DNA of 64,000 bases from Micrococcales bacterium (GCA_017306245.1 JAFKIY010000002.1:271412-335411), one strand, 5' to 3'. Shown: positions 35,765 to 44,256, counted from the first letter of the stretch. Numbers and translations are program-made. The notes: generated from the letters alone by a model not told the origin.

Positions 35765-36742
35765 TCATTGCGACGCCCGCAGGTACCGCACATCGATCGT
35801 GTGTTGGGCAAATCCGTAGCGGCGGTAGAGGGCAAGGGCGGGCTCGTTGTCGGCCTCGACGTACAGTGCGGCCGTGTGGATGCCGCGCTCGGCGAGGCGG
35901 GCGAAACCGGCGTCCATGAGCACGCGCCCGAGGCCTTCGCCCTGATGGTCGGGGTCGATGCCGACAGCGTAGAACTCGCCAACCTGCTCGTGGTCGTCGG
36001 CTTCCTCCACTTTGAGCCAGCAGAATCCGATCATGTGCTCGCCGTCTCGCAGGATGAGGAAGTCGCCGGGATTGAACCAGGGCTCAGCTTTGCGGTCGTC
36101 GAGGTCGCGTTGGGTGAGGCCGCCCTGCTCCGGATGTGCGGCGAACGCGCGCGCGTTGAGCGCGAGCCAGGCGGCGTCGTCGACTTCGGGGCGGAACGGG
36201 ACTGTTGCCTGAGGGTGCTCCCTTCGAGACGCGCGCGGCGCGCGCTCCTCAGGGAGCGAGTCCCTGTCCGCTCCCTGAGGAGCGCGGAGCGCGTCTCGAA
36301 GGGAACCTGACAATTGGGCTTTCCCTTCGAGACGGCCTCCGGCCTCCTCAGGGAGCGGAACTTCGGCACGCAGCTGCAGTAGCGTGCGCACCGGCTCGAA
36401 CCCGAACCGCGCGGCGAGCGCGCGCGACGCCGGATGATCGCCGTGCGCCCACGCGAACGTCGCCGCAGGATGCTCGGCGAGAACCCGCGACACAAGCGCC
36501 GCACCCTCCCCCGCGCCACGGGCATCCGGGTCGATGACGAGCTCGAATTCATCCGGCCCGACGATCGCGGCGCCCACAAGTACGGACCCCGACTCGCTGA
36601 CCAGCAGCGCCCGTTCGCCCCGACCGGCCTCTACGAGGGACTGGTCGGAGAACGGCGGCTGGCCGTCCGCCGCGCGCGCCCGCGCGATCAGCCCGGTAAG
36701 GGCCTCAGGACTGGACGGATTCGGCGACACGATCGCTCTCAT
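35765..36742 (-). CDS. mshD: Mycothiol synthase
   Basis: The 325-residue protein has two GNAT domains and acetylates Cys-GlcN-Ins to mycothiol, the main actinobacterial thiol. The C-terminal domain (about 190-325) has [19 protein letters not shown], the acetyl-CoA loop. The N-terminal domain (about 1-130) is degenerate. The linker between them is lengthened by about 45 residues translated from a cluster of palindromic repeats (36219-36358). It overlaps glnR by 38 bases; the same glnR-mshD neighbourhood occurs in Mycobacterium. Confidence 0.9.
   Translation of the reverse strand: MRAIVSPNPSSPEALTGLIARARAADGQPPFSDQSLVEAGRGERALLVSESGSVLVGAAIVGPDEFELVIDPDARGAGEGAALVSRVLAEHPAATFAWAHGDHPASRALAARFGFEPVRTLLQLRAEVPLPEEAGGRLEGKAQLSGSLRDALRAPQGADRDSLPEERAPRASRREHPQATVPFRPEVDDAAWLALNARAFAAHPEQGGLTQRDLDDRKAEPWFNPGDFLILRDGEHMIGFCWLKVEEADDHEQVGEFYAVGIDPDHQGEGLGRVLMDAGFARLAERGIHTAALYVEADNEPALALYRRYGFAQHTIDVRYLRASQ
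36219..36358. repeat. Cluster of three palindromic repeat units inside mshD
   Basis: Unit A (36219-36257) runs TCCCTTCGAGACGCGC through GCTCCTCAGGGAGC. Unit B (36270-36304) is its inverse, ending GCGCGTCTCGAAGGGA. Unit C (36322-36358) is again in the first direction, with TCCCTTCGAGACGGCC and CCTCAGGGAGCGG. Arms 36219-36234/36289-36304 and 36241-36256/36271-36286 pair perfectly. This is REP-like interspersed DNA, translated in frame in the mshD linker. Confidence 0.88.
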
Positions 36743-37400
36743 CCTCGTCGTACACGTTGAACCGGTATCCGACGTTGCGCACGGTGCCGATGATCGACTC
36801 CTGATCTCCGAGTTTGGCGCGCAGGCGCCGCACGTGGACGTCGACGGTTCTGCTGCCGCCGTAATAGTCGTAGCCCCACACCTCGCTGAGCAGCTGCTCG
36901 CGGGTGAACACCCGGCTCGGGTGCATGGCGAGGAACCGCAGCAGCTCGAATTCCTTGTAGGTGAGGTCGAGCGCCTTCCCGCGCACTTTCGCCGAGTAGC
37001 TTGCCTCGTCGATCACGACGCCGCTGGCGCTGATCTTCGAGGTCGCGCCGGTCTCGGACTTTCGCCCGATCGCGAACCGGATGCGGGCATCCACCTCCGC
37101 GGGCCCGGCCGTCGCGAGCACGAGGTCATCGGCGCCCCACTCCGCGCTGACGGCGGCGAGCCCGCCCTCCGTCACGACGAGCAGCAAGGGGACGGAAAGG
37201 CCCGTCGCGTTCAGAATCTTGCACAGCGACTTCGCTCCGGCAAGGTCGACGCGCGCGTCCACGAAGATCAGGTCGCAACTGGGCGCGTTCACGAGCTGGG
37301 CGGGTTCGGCAGGAATGGTCCTGATCCGATGCCTGAGGAGCGAAAGCGCGGGCAGCACGTCGTTCGCCCCGTCGGGGGTGAGAATCAACAGCTGTGCCAC
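36705..37400 (-). CDS. glnR: GlnR-type nitrogen response regulator
   Basis: The 231-residue OmpR-family protein has an N-terminal receiver-like domain (about 1-115) with D48 in [18 protein letters not shown], and a C-terminal winged helix (about 130-220; [39 protein letters not shown]). It resembles GlnR (Rv0818) of Mycobacterium, an orphan regulator that works without a kinase. GTG 37400 has GGAGGATCCT upstream. It precedes mshD on the same strand with a 38-base overlap. Confidence 0.88.
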   Translation of the reverse strand: MAQLLILTPDGANDVLPALSLLRHRIRTIPAEPAQLVNAPSCDLIFVDARVDLAGAKSLCKILNATGLSVPLLLVVTEGGLAAVSAEWGADDLVLATAGPAEVDARIRFAIGRKSETGATSKISASGVVIDEASYSAKVRGKALDLTYKEFELLRFLAMHPSRVFTREQLLSEVWGYDYYGGSRTVDVHVRRLRAKLGDQESIIGTVRNVGYRFNVYDEDESDRVAESVQS

Positions 37401-37462
37401 AGGATCCTCCCGTTTCGAACGATCACAGTCTATTGGCGGGCCGGATAGGGCAGGATGAGACT

Positions 37463-37753
37463 GTGACGACCGACAACCACATCCGGGACCTCGAGGTGGG
37501 CACCGTCGTGCCCGTGTGGGTTCTCGCTGTTGTTGCGGCCGTCGTCATCGGCGTGGTCACACCGGGCGACGGCTACCTGGTCTGGTTGCCGATTGCGCTT
37601 GCCATCGCCGTGATCGCCACGTTCGCCATTCAGCTTTCCACCCTGACGCGGGAGGGCTTTGTGAATCGCGTGATGGCGTCGGTGGGCGGCGCGCTCGTGA
37701 TTCTCGGATGCGCGACCGGGGTGCTTGCCCTCCTCGCCGTGACAAGCGGATAG
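37463..37753 (+). CDS. Small membrane protein, conserved next to glnR
   Basis: The 96-residue protein has three hydrophobic segments (about 15-35, 41-58 and 69-92) with a short polar loop. GTG 37463 is used because CAGGAT lies six bases before it, fitting a leaderless start; the longer frame overlaps the glnR promoter. No function is recognised. It is divergent from glnR and leads a plus-strand run of small genes. Confidence 0.72.
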   Translation: MTTDNHIRDLEVGTVVPVWVLAVVAAVVIGVVTPGDGYLVWLPIALAIAVIATFAIQLSTLTREGFVNRVMASVGGALVILGCATGVLALLAVTSG

Positions 37754-37762
37754 GATTGACCC

Positions 37763-37873
37763 ATGGAACTCGCGCTGGAGCTTACGTTTGTCGGCCTTCT
37801 CGGGCTCGCCACGCTGGCCATCGCGTACGTGTCCGTCGTCGTGCTCTACAACCTGTTTCGCGGCCAGCGCTAG
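37763..37873 (+). CDS. 36-residue single-pass membrane peptide
   Basis: ATG 37763 opens a 36-codon frame ending TAG at 37871-37873. The product starts MELALELTFVGLLGL, continues through VSVVVLYN and ends LFRGQR: one transmembrane helix with a basic C-terminus. TAGGAT lies six bases before the ATG, as for other leaderless genes here. It fits exactly between two genes with nothing to spare. Confidence 0.6.
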   Translation: MELALELTFVGLLGLATLAIAYVSVVVLYNLFRGQR

Positions 37874-37884
37874 GCAGCGCAGCC

Positions 37885-38496
37885 ATGCTGCAGGTGCCGG
37901 ACGACCTCTCCTCTGAGCTTGCCCCGCTGTTTTGGCTCCTCGGGGTGTGGGAGGGCTCGGGCGTTCTCAACTACCCGGTGGGCGACGAGGTGCGCAACTA
38001 CGAGTTCGGCCAGCGCGTGAGCTTCAGCCACGACGGCCTGCCCCACCTCAACTACAGCTCGTACACCTGGTTGCTCGATTCCGACGGCGATCAACCGCTT
38101 CCGACTCCGCTCATGACGGAGGTCGGATTCTGGCGCCTCGCCCGGCCCGCGACGGACGCCGACCCGGGTCCGGGGCTGTTGGCCGGGGTTGGCGATCCCC
38201 CGTACGGGAGCGCCGAGGACGTGGAAACGCTTCGCAACACGAACGACGGATTCGATCTGGAAGTGTCCATCCTGCATCCGGGCGGGGTGAGCGAGCTGTA
38301 CCTCGGCCAGGTGAAGTCCGCGCGCATCGACCTCGCTACGGATGCCGTGATGCGGTCGGCGAGCGCGAAGGAGCACACCGCGTCGACGCGCATGTACGGG
38401 CTCGTCGACGAGCACCTGCTGTGGGCGTGGGATCTGGCCGCGCTCGGCCGCCCGCTCACGTCCCACGCGTCGGGGAGGCTCGCCCGTGTCGACTGA
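37885..38496 (+). CDS. Nitrobindin-like heme-binding beta-barrel protein (FABP-like)
   Basis: The 203-residue protein has the THAP4/nitrobindin signature LFWLLGVWEGSG near its start, followed by alternating beta-strand sequence (FGQRVSFSHDGLPHLNYSSYTW). The late VDEHLLWAWDLAALG region completes the barrel. Mycobacterial Rv0813c is of this family, and neighbouring YgfZ and glnR genes are also near it there. Nitrobindins bind ferric heme and react with nitric oxide. Its stop overlaps the YgfZ-like gene by 11 bases. Confidence 0.87.
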   Translation: MLQVPDDLSSELAPLFWLLGVWEGSGVLNYPVGDEVRNYEFGQRVSFSHDGLPHLNYSSYTWLLDSDGDQPLPTPLMTEVGFWRLARPATDADPGPGLLAGVGDPPYGSAEDVETLRNTNDGFDLEVSILHPGGVSELYLGQVKSARIDLATDAVMRSASAKEHTASTRMYGLVDEHLLWAWDLAALGRPLTSHASGRLARVD

Positions 38497-39562
38497 GTTT
38501 CTTGATACGGCGGGCGCCGTGGAGGGGTCCGGCATTGACGCGGGCGTCGCCGCACACTACGGCAATCCGCTCGTCGAACAACGGGATCTCGCAGTGGGCA
38601 AAGCGGTCGTGGACCTGTCGCATCGCGGCGTGATCACGGTGACCGGCCCGGACCGGCTCACCTGGCTCGACTCGGTGGCCAGCCAGCGTGTCTCAGGGAT
38701 GGCGCCGGGCGACTCGGCGGAGATGCTGCTGCTCGGGCAGACCGGCCGAATCGAACACGTCATCCGCGTGATCGACGACGGGGTTGCCGCGTGGCTGCTC
38801 GTCGAGGGCAGCGAAACTGAATCGCTCGCGCAGTGGCTGGACTCGATGCGGTTCATGCTGAGGGTCGAGGTAGCCGACCGCAGCGCCGACTATGCCACGC
38901 TCGGGATGTTTGCGGCACCGCTCGTGGACGCGGCGGCCCCCAACGGCGTCCCGCTCGTGTGGCGGGACCCCTGGTCGGCTGTGGCGACGGGCGGATACCA
39001 GTACGCGACGACCGAGCGGCATCCGGCCGCCGAATGGCGCTACCTCGAACTGCTCGTGGAGCGCTCGAGGCTGGGCGAGGCGTCCGGGCTTCCTCGTGCG
39101 GGAATGCTCGCGCTGGAGGCGTTGCGCATCGCCGCCTGGCGTCCACGGTTCAGCACGGAGGTGGATGAGAAGACCATCCCGCACGAGCTCGACCTGCTTC
39201 GGTCTGCGGTGCATCTGACGAAGGGCTGCTACCGCGGTCAGGAAACCGTCGCGAAAGTTCACAACCTCGGGCACCCGCCGCGCCGCCTCGTCATGCTGCA
39301 CCTGGACGGTTCGGAGGGCGTGCTGCCCGCCGGCGGTGACGAGGTCCTGCTCGGGGACAGGGTGGTCGGACGGGTGACGAGCTCCGCGCGCCACTTCGAA
39401 CTGGGCCCCATAGCTCTGGCAGTCGTCAAGCGCATGACCGATCCGGATGCCGTGCTCACGGTGCCGACGGACGGTGTGGCGGTCTCCGCAGCGCAGGAAA
39501 TCATCGTTCCCCAGACCGCTGGGGCGGTGGCGGGCGTGCCGCGGTTGCCCCGGTTGCGCTAG
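38486..39562 (+). CDS. YgfZ/GcvT-like folate-binding protein
   Basis: The 358-residue protein carries the family signature KGCYRGQETVAKVHNLG (about 238-254), with its conserved cysteine. YgfZ-type proteins use tetrahydrofolate in assembly or repair of iron-sulfur clusters. The GTG start overlaps the nitrobindin-like gene by 11 bases and has GGGGAGG upstream. The gene pair is conserved in actinobacteria, as I recall. Confidence 0.88.
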   Translation: MSTEFLDTAGAVEGSGIDAGVAAHYGNPLVEQRDLAVGKAVVDLSHRGVITVTGPDRLTWLDSVASQRVSGMAPGDSAEMLLLGQTGRIEHVIRVIDDGVAAWLLVEGSETESLAQWLDSMRFMLRVEVADRSADYATLGMFAAPLVDAAAPNGVPLVWRDPWSAVATGGYQYATTERHPAAEWRYLELLVERSRLGEASGLPRAGMLALEALRIAAWRPRFSTEVDEKTIPHELDLLRSAVHLTKGCYRGQETVAKVHNLGHPPRRLVMLHLDGSEGVLPAGGDEVLLGDRVVGRVTSSARHFELGPIALAVVKRMTDPDAVLTVPTDGVAVSAAQEIIVPQTAGAVAGVPRLPRLR

Positions 39563-39590
39563 GCGAGAGGTAATTTCGGCGAGGATGCCC

Positions 39591-40031
39591 ATGAATCCGG
39601 AAGACACGGGATTGCGCCAATCGGGTTTGTCTCGCTATTTCATTGCCAAGCGAATTCTTCAGATCGTCGCCTTCGCGTTGGTGCTGATTCCGGCAATAGT
39701 CCTCCTCATCGTGCCGGTTTACAACCTAGCGAGTTCGGATTCGACCGGCGATTCGTCACTGGTGACCGCCACTCTTCTCGACGTGAATGGGCCAGGAATT
39801 CTCATCCTTTTCAGCATTCCAGTGATCGCCGCAGGGGTTCCGCTGTTTGTCCACGGCCGCACTTGGACGGTGCTGTCTATTGTCGCCGCTGCGGTGCTTG
39901 GATTGTGGGTGGTGGCCGGGCTGCTGACCATCGGTATTTACTTCATTCCCGCGTTCGTGACCGGGATCATCGCGGCGTGCCTATCGCGCCAGCCGCGGTC
40001 TGCGCAGGCTTCGGGGCCGCTTCCGATCTGA
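39591..40031 (+). CDS. Membrane protein of unknown function
   Basis: The 146-residue protein has three to four transmembrane helices (about 22-45, 66-84, 92-112 and 114-130) and polar ends. ATG 39591 is favoured since GCGAGG lies six bases before it; ATG 39585 is possible. Family not recognised. It stands between ygfZ and a minus-strand toxin-antitoxin pair. Confidence 0.6.
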   Translation: MNPEDTGLRQSGLSRYFIAKRILQIVAFALVLIPAIVLLIVPVYNLASSDSTGDSSLVTATLLDVNGPGILILFSIPVIAAGVPLFVHGRTWTVLSIVAAAVLGLWVVAGLLTIGIYFIPAFVTGIIAACLSRQPRSAQASGPLPI

Positions 40032-40068
40032 GTTGGACGAGGTTGCGTCGTGCATTAGTGGATCGCGT

Positions 40069-40404
40069 TTAGTCGGCGAGTCCGAGAAACACCAACAGGA
40101 GGCGCTCGATTTCCGTGAGCTGTTTGGAACTCAATCGGCCCGCATGCCGGATGACGTTGGAGCGGCGCACTGTCGTCACTTTGTCGATCATCACGTAGCT
40201 GTCGGATTCCAATCCGTTGGATTCCTCTGACCGAACCGGATATCGCAGAAGCGGGGCGTCAACGACGGTCGTGGTGAACGGGCACACGGTGACCGATTGT
40301 GTTCCGTGGAATCGGTCATCCTGGATGATCGCCGCCGGCCTGGGCTTGGAGGCGTACACACCCCCTGCCACCCACCAAATCTCGCCGCGCTTCACTCGTC
40401 CCAC
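40069..40404 (-). CDS. MazF/PemK-type endoribonuclease toxin
   Basis: The 111-residue protein has the MazF fold signature RGEIWWVAGG at the start, RPAAIIQDDRF in strand two and the later DKVTTVRRSNV segment. MazF cleaves mRNA. The GTG start overlaps the antitoxin-like gene by 13 bases. Length and features are normal for an active toxin. Confidence 0.87.
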   Translation of the reverse strand: MGRVKRGEIWWVAGGVYASKPRPAAIIQDDRFHGTQSVTVCPFTTTVVDAPLLRYPVRSEESNGLESDSYVMIDKVTTVRRSNVIRHAGRLSSKQLTEIERLLLVFLGLAD

Positions 40405-40595
40405 TCAGCCGCTATGGCCTCGACGAACTCCTGGTCATCGGAGTGCCGGTCGGCTACCCCAACGGCAGTCGACTGTCTCGCAGCTTCGGCAGCAAACCGC
40501 TTTGATCGCACGTCCGGAACCCACATTTGTACGAGCCGTAGTCCTTGCGCGCGCATCCGCTCGCGATGTGCTTCCACTCGGTCTCTGACAGTCAT
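40392..40595 (-). CDS. MazE-like antitoxin (DUF3018)
   Basis: The 67-residue protein has the DUF3018 motif RVEAHRERMRAQGLRLVQMWVPDVRS (residues 6-31, written here in two parts: RVEAHRERMRAQ then GLRLVQMWVPDVRS) and an acidic C-terminus (EFVEAIAAEWDE) typical for toxin neutralisation. ATG 40595 gives the family length. It is upstream of and overlaps the MazF-type toxin gene. A palindrome, GTTACATGTAAC, lies 10 bases before the start. Confidence 0.83.
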   Translation of the reverse strand: MTVRDRVEAHRERMRAQGLRLVQMWVPDVRSKRFAAEAARQSTAVGVADRHSDDQEFVEAIAAEWDE

Positions 40596-40604
40596 ACGGC
40601 TAAT

Positions 40605-40616
40605 GTTACATGTAAC
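40605..40616 (-). promoter_or_regulatory. Palindromic operator of the MazE/MazF-type pair
   Basis: GTTACATGTAAC is a perfect 12-bp palindrome 10 bases before the antitoxin start. A short palindrome at this place is typical of toxin-antitoxin autoregulation. Its A/T content contrasts with the surroundings. Confidence 0.55.
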
Positions 40617-40736
40617 GGATTGCCGACAAAAGGGTGTGATGAAAGTCGGTACCAATGGCGTTTCTGTTGCGTGACGCCTACCTGTGCAGGCGCTGACTGA
40701 ATTAGGGCCTCAGCCTGCCCCCGGTAAACTGGCGGC

Positions 40737-41480
40737 ATGACGTACTCCCTCATCCTCCTTCGGCACGGGCAGTCCGAGTGGAATGAGAAGAACCTGTTCA
40801 CCGGGTGGGTGGATGTTCCGCTCACCGAGCTCGGATGGCAGGAGGCACGCAACGCGGGGGAGCTGCTCGCCGCATCCGGACTTCTGCCCGACGTGCAGTT
40901 CACGAGCCTGCTCAAGCGGGCGATCCACACCGCGAACGAGACGCTGATGACCGCGGATCGCGACTGGATTCCGGTGCAGCGCAGCTGGCGCCTGAACGAG
41001 CGCCACTACGGCGCGCTGCAGGGCAAGAGCAAACCGGAGACGCTCGCCGAGTTCGGCGAGGACCAGTTCATGACGTGGCGCCGCTCCTTCGACATTGCGC
41101 CGCCGCCGCTGGACGACGACAGCGAATTCTCCCAGGCGAATGACCCGCGCTATGCCGGGCTTGGTGCGGATCTGCCGCGCACCGAATGCCTCAAGGACGT
41201 GATCGCGCGGATGCTGCCGTACTGGCACTCCGACATCACCCCCGCGCTCGGCGAAGGGAAGACCGTGCTGGTCACGGCCCACGGAAACTCGCTGCGCGCG
41301 CTCGTGAAGCACCTGGACGGCATTTCCGACGACGCGATCGCCGAACTGAACATTCCCACGGGCATTCCGCTCGTTTACGAACTGGGCGAGGACTTCATGC
41401 CGGTGGAGCCGTCCCGTTACCTCGACCCGAATGCTGCCGCCGAGGGCGCGGCCGCGGTCGCCGCGCAGGGCAAGAACTGA
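40737..41480 (+). CDS. gpmA: 2,3-bisphosphoglycerate-dependent phosphoglycerate mutase
   Basis: The 247-residue glycolytic enzyme has the phosphohistidine signature [10 protein letters not shown] (H10) and the second histidine region [15 protein letters not shown]. It interconverts 3- and 2-phosphoglycerate. TAAACT ends six bases before the ATG, so the transcript is probably leaderless. The DsbA-like gene follows 41 bp downstream. Confidence 0.95.
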   Translation: MTYSLILLRHGQSEWNEKNLFTGWVDVPLTELGWQEARNAGELLAASGLLPDVQFTSLLKRAIHTANETLMTADRDWIPVQRSWRLNERHYGALQGKSKPETLAEFGEDQFMTWRRSFDIAPPPLDDDSEFSQANDPRYAGLGADLPRTECLKDVIARMLPYWHSDITPALGEGKTVLVTAHGNSLRALVKHLDGISDDAIAELNIPTGIPLVYELGEDFMPVEPSRYLDPNAAAEGAAAVAAQGKN

Positions 41481-41521
41481 ATCATCCGACCTCAACCACC
41501 CAACAGAACGGGCGTGACAAC

Positions 41522-42292
41522 GTGGCCAGGAAAGACTCCAGTCGCATCATTGAAATCCGGGAGAAGGCGAACCGGCAGCGCCGCGAGCAGCAGCGCGCGG
41601 AAAAGCGCAAGACGATTCTGATTCAGGCGAGCATCGCGGTCGGAATCATCGTGGTCGTCGCCGCGGTCGTCGGAGGCATTCTCTGGGCTCAAAGCTCCCG
41701 CACGCCGTCCGCGCCGCCCACCGCGAGCGGGACGATTTCACTGCAGGGCACGCCGAACATCCCGTTCGGTATCAGCGGCACTGCCGTGACGGTGGGGACG
41801 ACGGGCGCGCCGGTCACGATCGACCTGTACGAGGACTATTCCTGCCCGCACTGCGCAGATTACGAGGCGGCCGTCGGGCCGACCCTGTTGAAGCTCGTCG
41901 CCAGCGGCGATGCGATCGTGAACTTCCATCCGATCAAGATCGTCACCGGGTACGGGCTCGCCGCAGGTTCTGCTGCGGCGTGCGTTGCCGAGAACGATCC
42001 GCAGAATTGGCCGGCCTTCCACACCGCGTTGTTCGCGAACCACAGCCAGACCTCAGACGGCTGGGGGGCGAAGGACTTCGTCGCGTTCGCCGGCTCGATG
42101 GGCATCACCGACGAGGACACGGTGAAGTGCATCACGGATGCGCGCTACACGGACTGGATCGCCTCCAACACCGCCGCGTCCCGCGATGCGGGCGTCACCG
42201 GCACCCCGACGCTCTTCATCGACGGCAAGCAGCAGTCGAGCCTTCCGGGCCCGGACCAGCTGATCGCCGCCGTGGACGCCGCCAAAGGCTAG
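41522..42292 (+). CDS. Membrane-anchored DsbA-like thioredoxin-fold protein
   Basis: The 256-residue protein has a basic cytoplasmic N-terminus (about 1-30), one transmembrane segment (31-55) and an extracytoplasmic thioredoxin fold with CPHC at 108-111 and cis-proline GVTGTPTLFIDG. It probably makes or shuffles disulfides in exported proteins. The GTG start is used; the longer frame is shadow of gpmA. A second protein of the same type is encoded at 55365-56303. Confidence 0.88.
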   Translation: MARKDSSRIIEIREKANRQRREQQRAEKRKTILIQASIAVGIIVVVAAVVGGILWAQSSRTPSAPPTASGTISLQGTPNIPFGISGTAVTVGTTGAPVTIDLYEDYSCPHCADYEAAVGPTLLKLVASGDAIVNFHPIKIVTGYGLAAGSAAACVAENDPQNWPAFHTALFANHSQTSDGWGAKDFVAFAGSMGITDEDTVKCITDARYTDWIASNTAASRDAGVTGTPTLFIDGKQQSSLPGPDQLIAAVDAAKG

Positions 42293-42322
42293 CCGCACCC
42301 GCCCGCATCGCAGGGCTCACTG

Positions 42323-42339
42323 TCATCATTCAGGAGGGT
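42323..42339. repeat. 17-bp repeat shared with the glyA-folD gap
   Basis: TCATCATTCAGGAGGGT here is identical to 14558-14574. In both places it follows a plus-strand gene by 10-31 bases. The inverse arm found near folD is not present here. It may be a remnant of the same element. Confidence 0.55.
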
Positions 42340-42351
42340 GCGTGACGCGAG

Positions 42352-43515
42352 TCAACTCGCGGGGAGGGCGAGCAGGGTGATCGCCGCCATGAGCGCCGCG
42401 ATGATGCCGAATCCGGCCTTTCGCCACCAACCCGCCGAGGTGCGGTAGGCGATGATCGCTTCGATGGCGTAGTACGCGGCGAAGGCGCGGGAGGCGACCG
42501 TGACGAGCACGAGCAGCGGCAGCGTGCTGATGAGGGCGATCGCCAGCACCCCGGTGATGAGGTACGGCCGCGGACCGGAAAACCAGCGGCCGAATCCGCG
42601 CAGGTTGCCGTCCGCGGCGGAAACGTCGGCGATGGCCGCGCTGAACTGGCTCAGGATGGCGGAAAGCACGAGCGGCAGGATCAGCCAGGGTGCTGCGCGG
42701 GCCGTGATCGTCAGCAGCGTGTCATCCGCGCCCGCGGCGGTGCCGAGCCCCATCACGGGGGTTGCGACGATCACGAAGGCCACATAGATTCCGGCGGCAA
42801 CCAGTTGCGCAATCCTCGACGCGCGGATTCTGGTGCTCGCGTCGTAGTGGCTCTTCAGGAACCGCACGGTTTCGAAACCCTGCACGGTGATCACGGTGCC
42901 GCCCAAAATCAAGAGGATCATCCACGGATCCGTTTCCGGGATCGGCGGCAGGGGCAAACTGCCTTCGCCGATCAGGCCGGCGTTGTGCACCAGGAGTGCC
43001 ACCACGAGGACCGCAGTGAGGGCGAGCACGGTGGTGAGCGAGTACCGGTCCAGGCGGTCGAGGCCCTGGAATCCGCGGACCGAACCGATCACGACGATGA
43101 GCACCACGGCGGCGCTCGCAATCACGGATTCCAGCACGGTGTCGCCGCCGGATTCGAAGAACCCCACAATGTACTGGGCCATGATTCTCAGGTACAGCGC
43201 CACCGAAATCACGTACGCGACGACGATCACGGCGTCGCCGACCCGGTTGATGAGGGCGGTCGCCGCGTCGAGGGTGCCTTCCTCCTCCGCGGTTTCGACG
43301 GCGGTGACGTTGTGGCGGATCACCGTGCCGACGAACCAGGCGAGCACGCTGATGCCGATGGCGCCGACGAGGGCGAGAGCCCCGAGAGCGCGTTCCAGGA
43401 TCGGGATGATGATGAGCAGCCCGGACCCGAGAATCGACGCCAGGGGTGTCACGGTCGCGGCGAGCACACTCCGCAACGGGGGCGAGCCCGTGGCGGGTCT
43501 CGCGCGGCACGTCAT
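42352..43515 (-). CDS. APC-like permease coupled to phoU
   Basis: The 387-residue protein has about 11 transmembrane helices. The early segment PLASILGSGLLIIIPIL and later HNAGLIGEGSLPLPPIP suggest an APC-superfamily amino acid permease, though a substrate cannot be assigned. Its ATG overlaps the phoU stop by one base (TGATG), so it is translated with phoU. This pairing is unusual to me and suggests a role linked to phosphate control. Confidence 0.7.
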   Translation of the reverse strand: MTCRARPATGSPPLRSVLAATVTPLASILGSGLLIIIPILERALGALALVGAIGISVLAWFVGTVIRHNVTAVETAEEEGTLDAATALINRVGDAVIVVAYVISVALYLRIMAQYIVGFFESGGDTVLESVIASAAVVLIVVIGSVRGFQGLDRLDRYSLTTVLALTAVLVVALLVHNAGLIGEGSLPLPPIPETDPWMILLILGGTVITVQGFETVRFLKSHYDASTRIRASRIAQLVAAGIYVAFVIVATPVMGLGTAAGADDTLLTITARAAPWLILPLVLSAILSQFSAAIADVSAADGNLRGFGRWFSGPRPYLITGVLAIALISTLPLLVLVTVASRAFAAYYAIEAIIAYRTSAGWWRKAGFGIIAALMAAITLLALPAS

Positions 43516-44174
43516 CAGGAGGTGGGGTAGCTGACCTGCCAGTCGCCCGTCGCCAGGTACTGGACCTTTTTCGCGATCGAAACCGCGTGGTCGGCGAAAC
43601 GTTCGTGGTATCGGGATGCGAGGGTCGCGTCCACGGTGTCTTCGGCGCCGCCCTTCCACGACTCGCTGAGGACCTTCTCGAACACGCTCAGGTGCAGTTC
43701 GTCGATGCGGTCGTCGTCGTTGCGGATCTCCTCCGCGATGCGCACATCCTCGGTTTCGAGCAGGAGGGTGAGCTTCCTGGCCACCTCCACGTCGAGGCGC
43801 CCCATTTCGGCGAACGTTGACCGCAGCGTCTTCGGGACGACCTTTTCGGGGAAACGGTATCGGGCCAGTTGAGCGATGTGCTCGCTCATGTCGCCCATCC
43901 GTTCGAGGGATGCCGAGATCCGCAGGGCACTCACGACGATGCGCAGGTCGCGCGCTACGGGTTGCTGTCTGGCGAGGATGTTGATCGCCAGTTCGTCGAG
44001 GCTGACCGTGAGTTCATCGATTTTGTCGTCGTCGGCGATGACAGTTTCGGCAAGTGTCACGTTCGACTCGTTGAACGCGCTCACCGCGTTCTCGATCGAC
44101 TTTTGCACGAGAGCGGCGATTTCGACGAGGCGGTCCTGCACCTCGCGCAACTCCTGCTGGAACACTTCGCGCAT
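43515..44174 (-). CDS. phoU: Phosphate signalling protein PhoU
   Basis: The 219-residue protein is two three-helix bundles with acidic metal-binding repeats (ADDDKIDELTVSLDE, NDDDRIDELHLSVFE). PhoU links the Pst transporter to the sensor kinase to repress the pho regulon. ATG 44174 has AGGAAAGG. It is divergent from senX3 and preceded by three PHO-box-like repeats. The permease gene follows with a one-base overlap. Confidence 0.93.
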   Translation of the reverse strand: MREVFQQELREVQDRLVEIAALVQKSIENAVSAFNESNVTLAETVIADDDKIDELTVSLDELAINILARQQPVARDLRIVVSALRISASLERMGDMSEHIAQLARYRFPEKVVPKTLRSTFAEMGRLDVEVARKLTLLLETEDVRIAEEIRNDDDRIDELHLSVFEKVLSESWKGGAEDTVDATLASRYHERFADHAVSIAKKVQYLATGDWQVSYPTS

Positions 44175-44227
44175 TGTCGATCCTTTCCTGCGGTTCGGTA
44201 TCGGATGCCGTCATCCTCACTCCCCGA

Positions 44228-44256
44228 GGTAAACAACTGGTGACCACAACGTGAAC
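44228..44256 (-). promoter_or_regulatory. Triple PHO box between phoU and senX3
   Basis: On the minus strand, GTTCACG (44256-44250), GGTCACC (44245-44239) and GTTTACC (44234-44228) stand exactly 11 bases apart. This fits tandem binding of RegX3/PhoP-type regulators. A candidate -10, GATACC (44202-44197), lies downstream on the phoU side. Position suits activation of phoU and possible control of senX3-regX3. Confidence 0.68.

Noticed and set aside
36219..36358. CRISPR-like array
   Set aside because: Units alternate in direction, spacing is irregular and no spacers of equal length exist. REP-like palindromes explain it better.
42346..42361. Terminator hairpin CGCGAGT-CA-ACTCGCG at the permease stop
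   Set aside because: The two-base loop is too small and there is no T-run. Kept only as a note.
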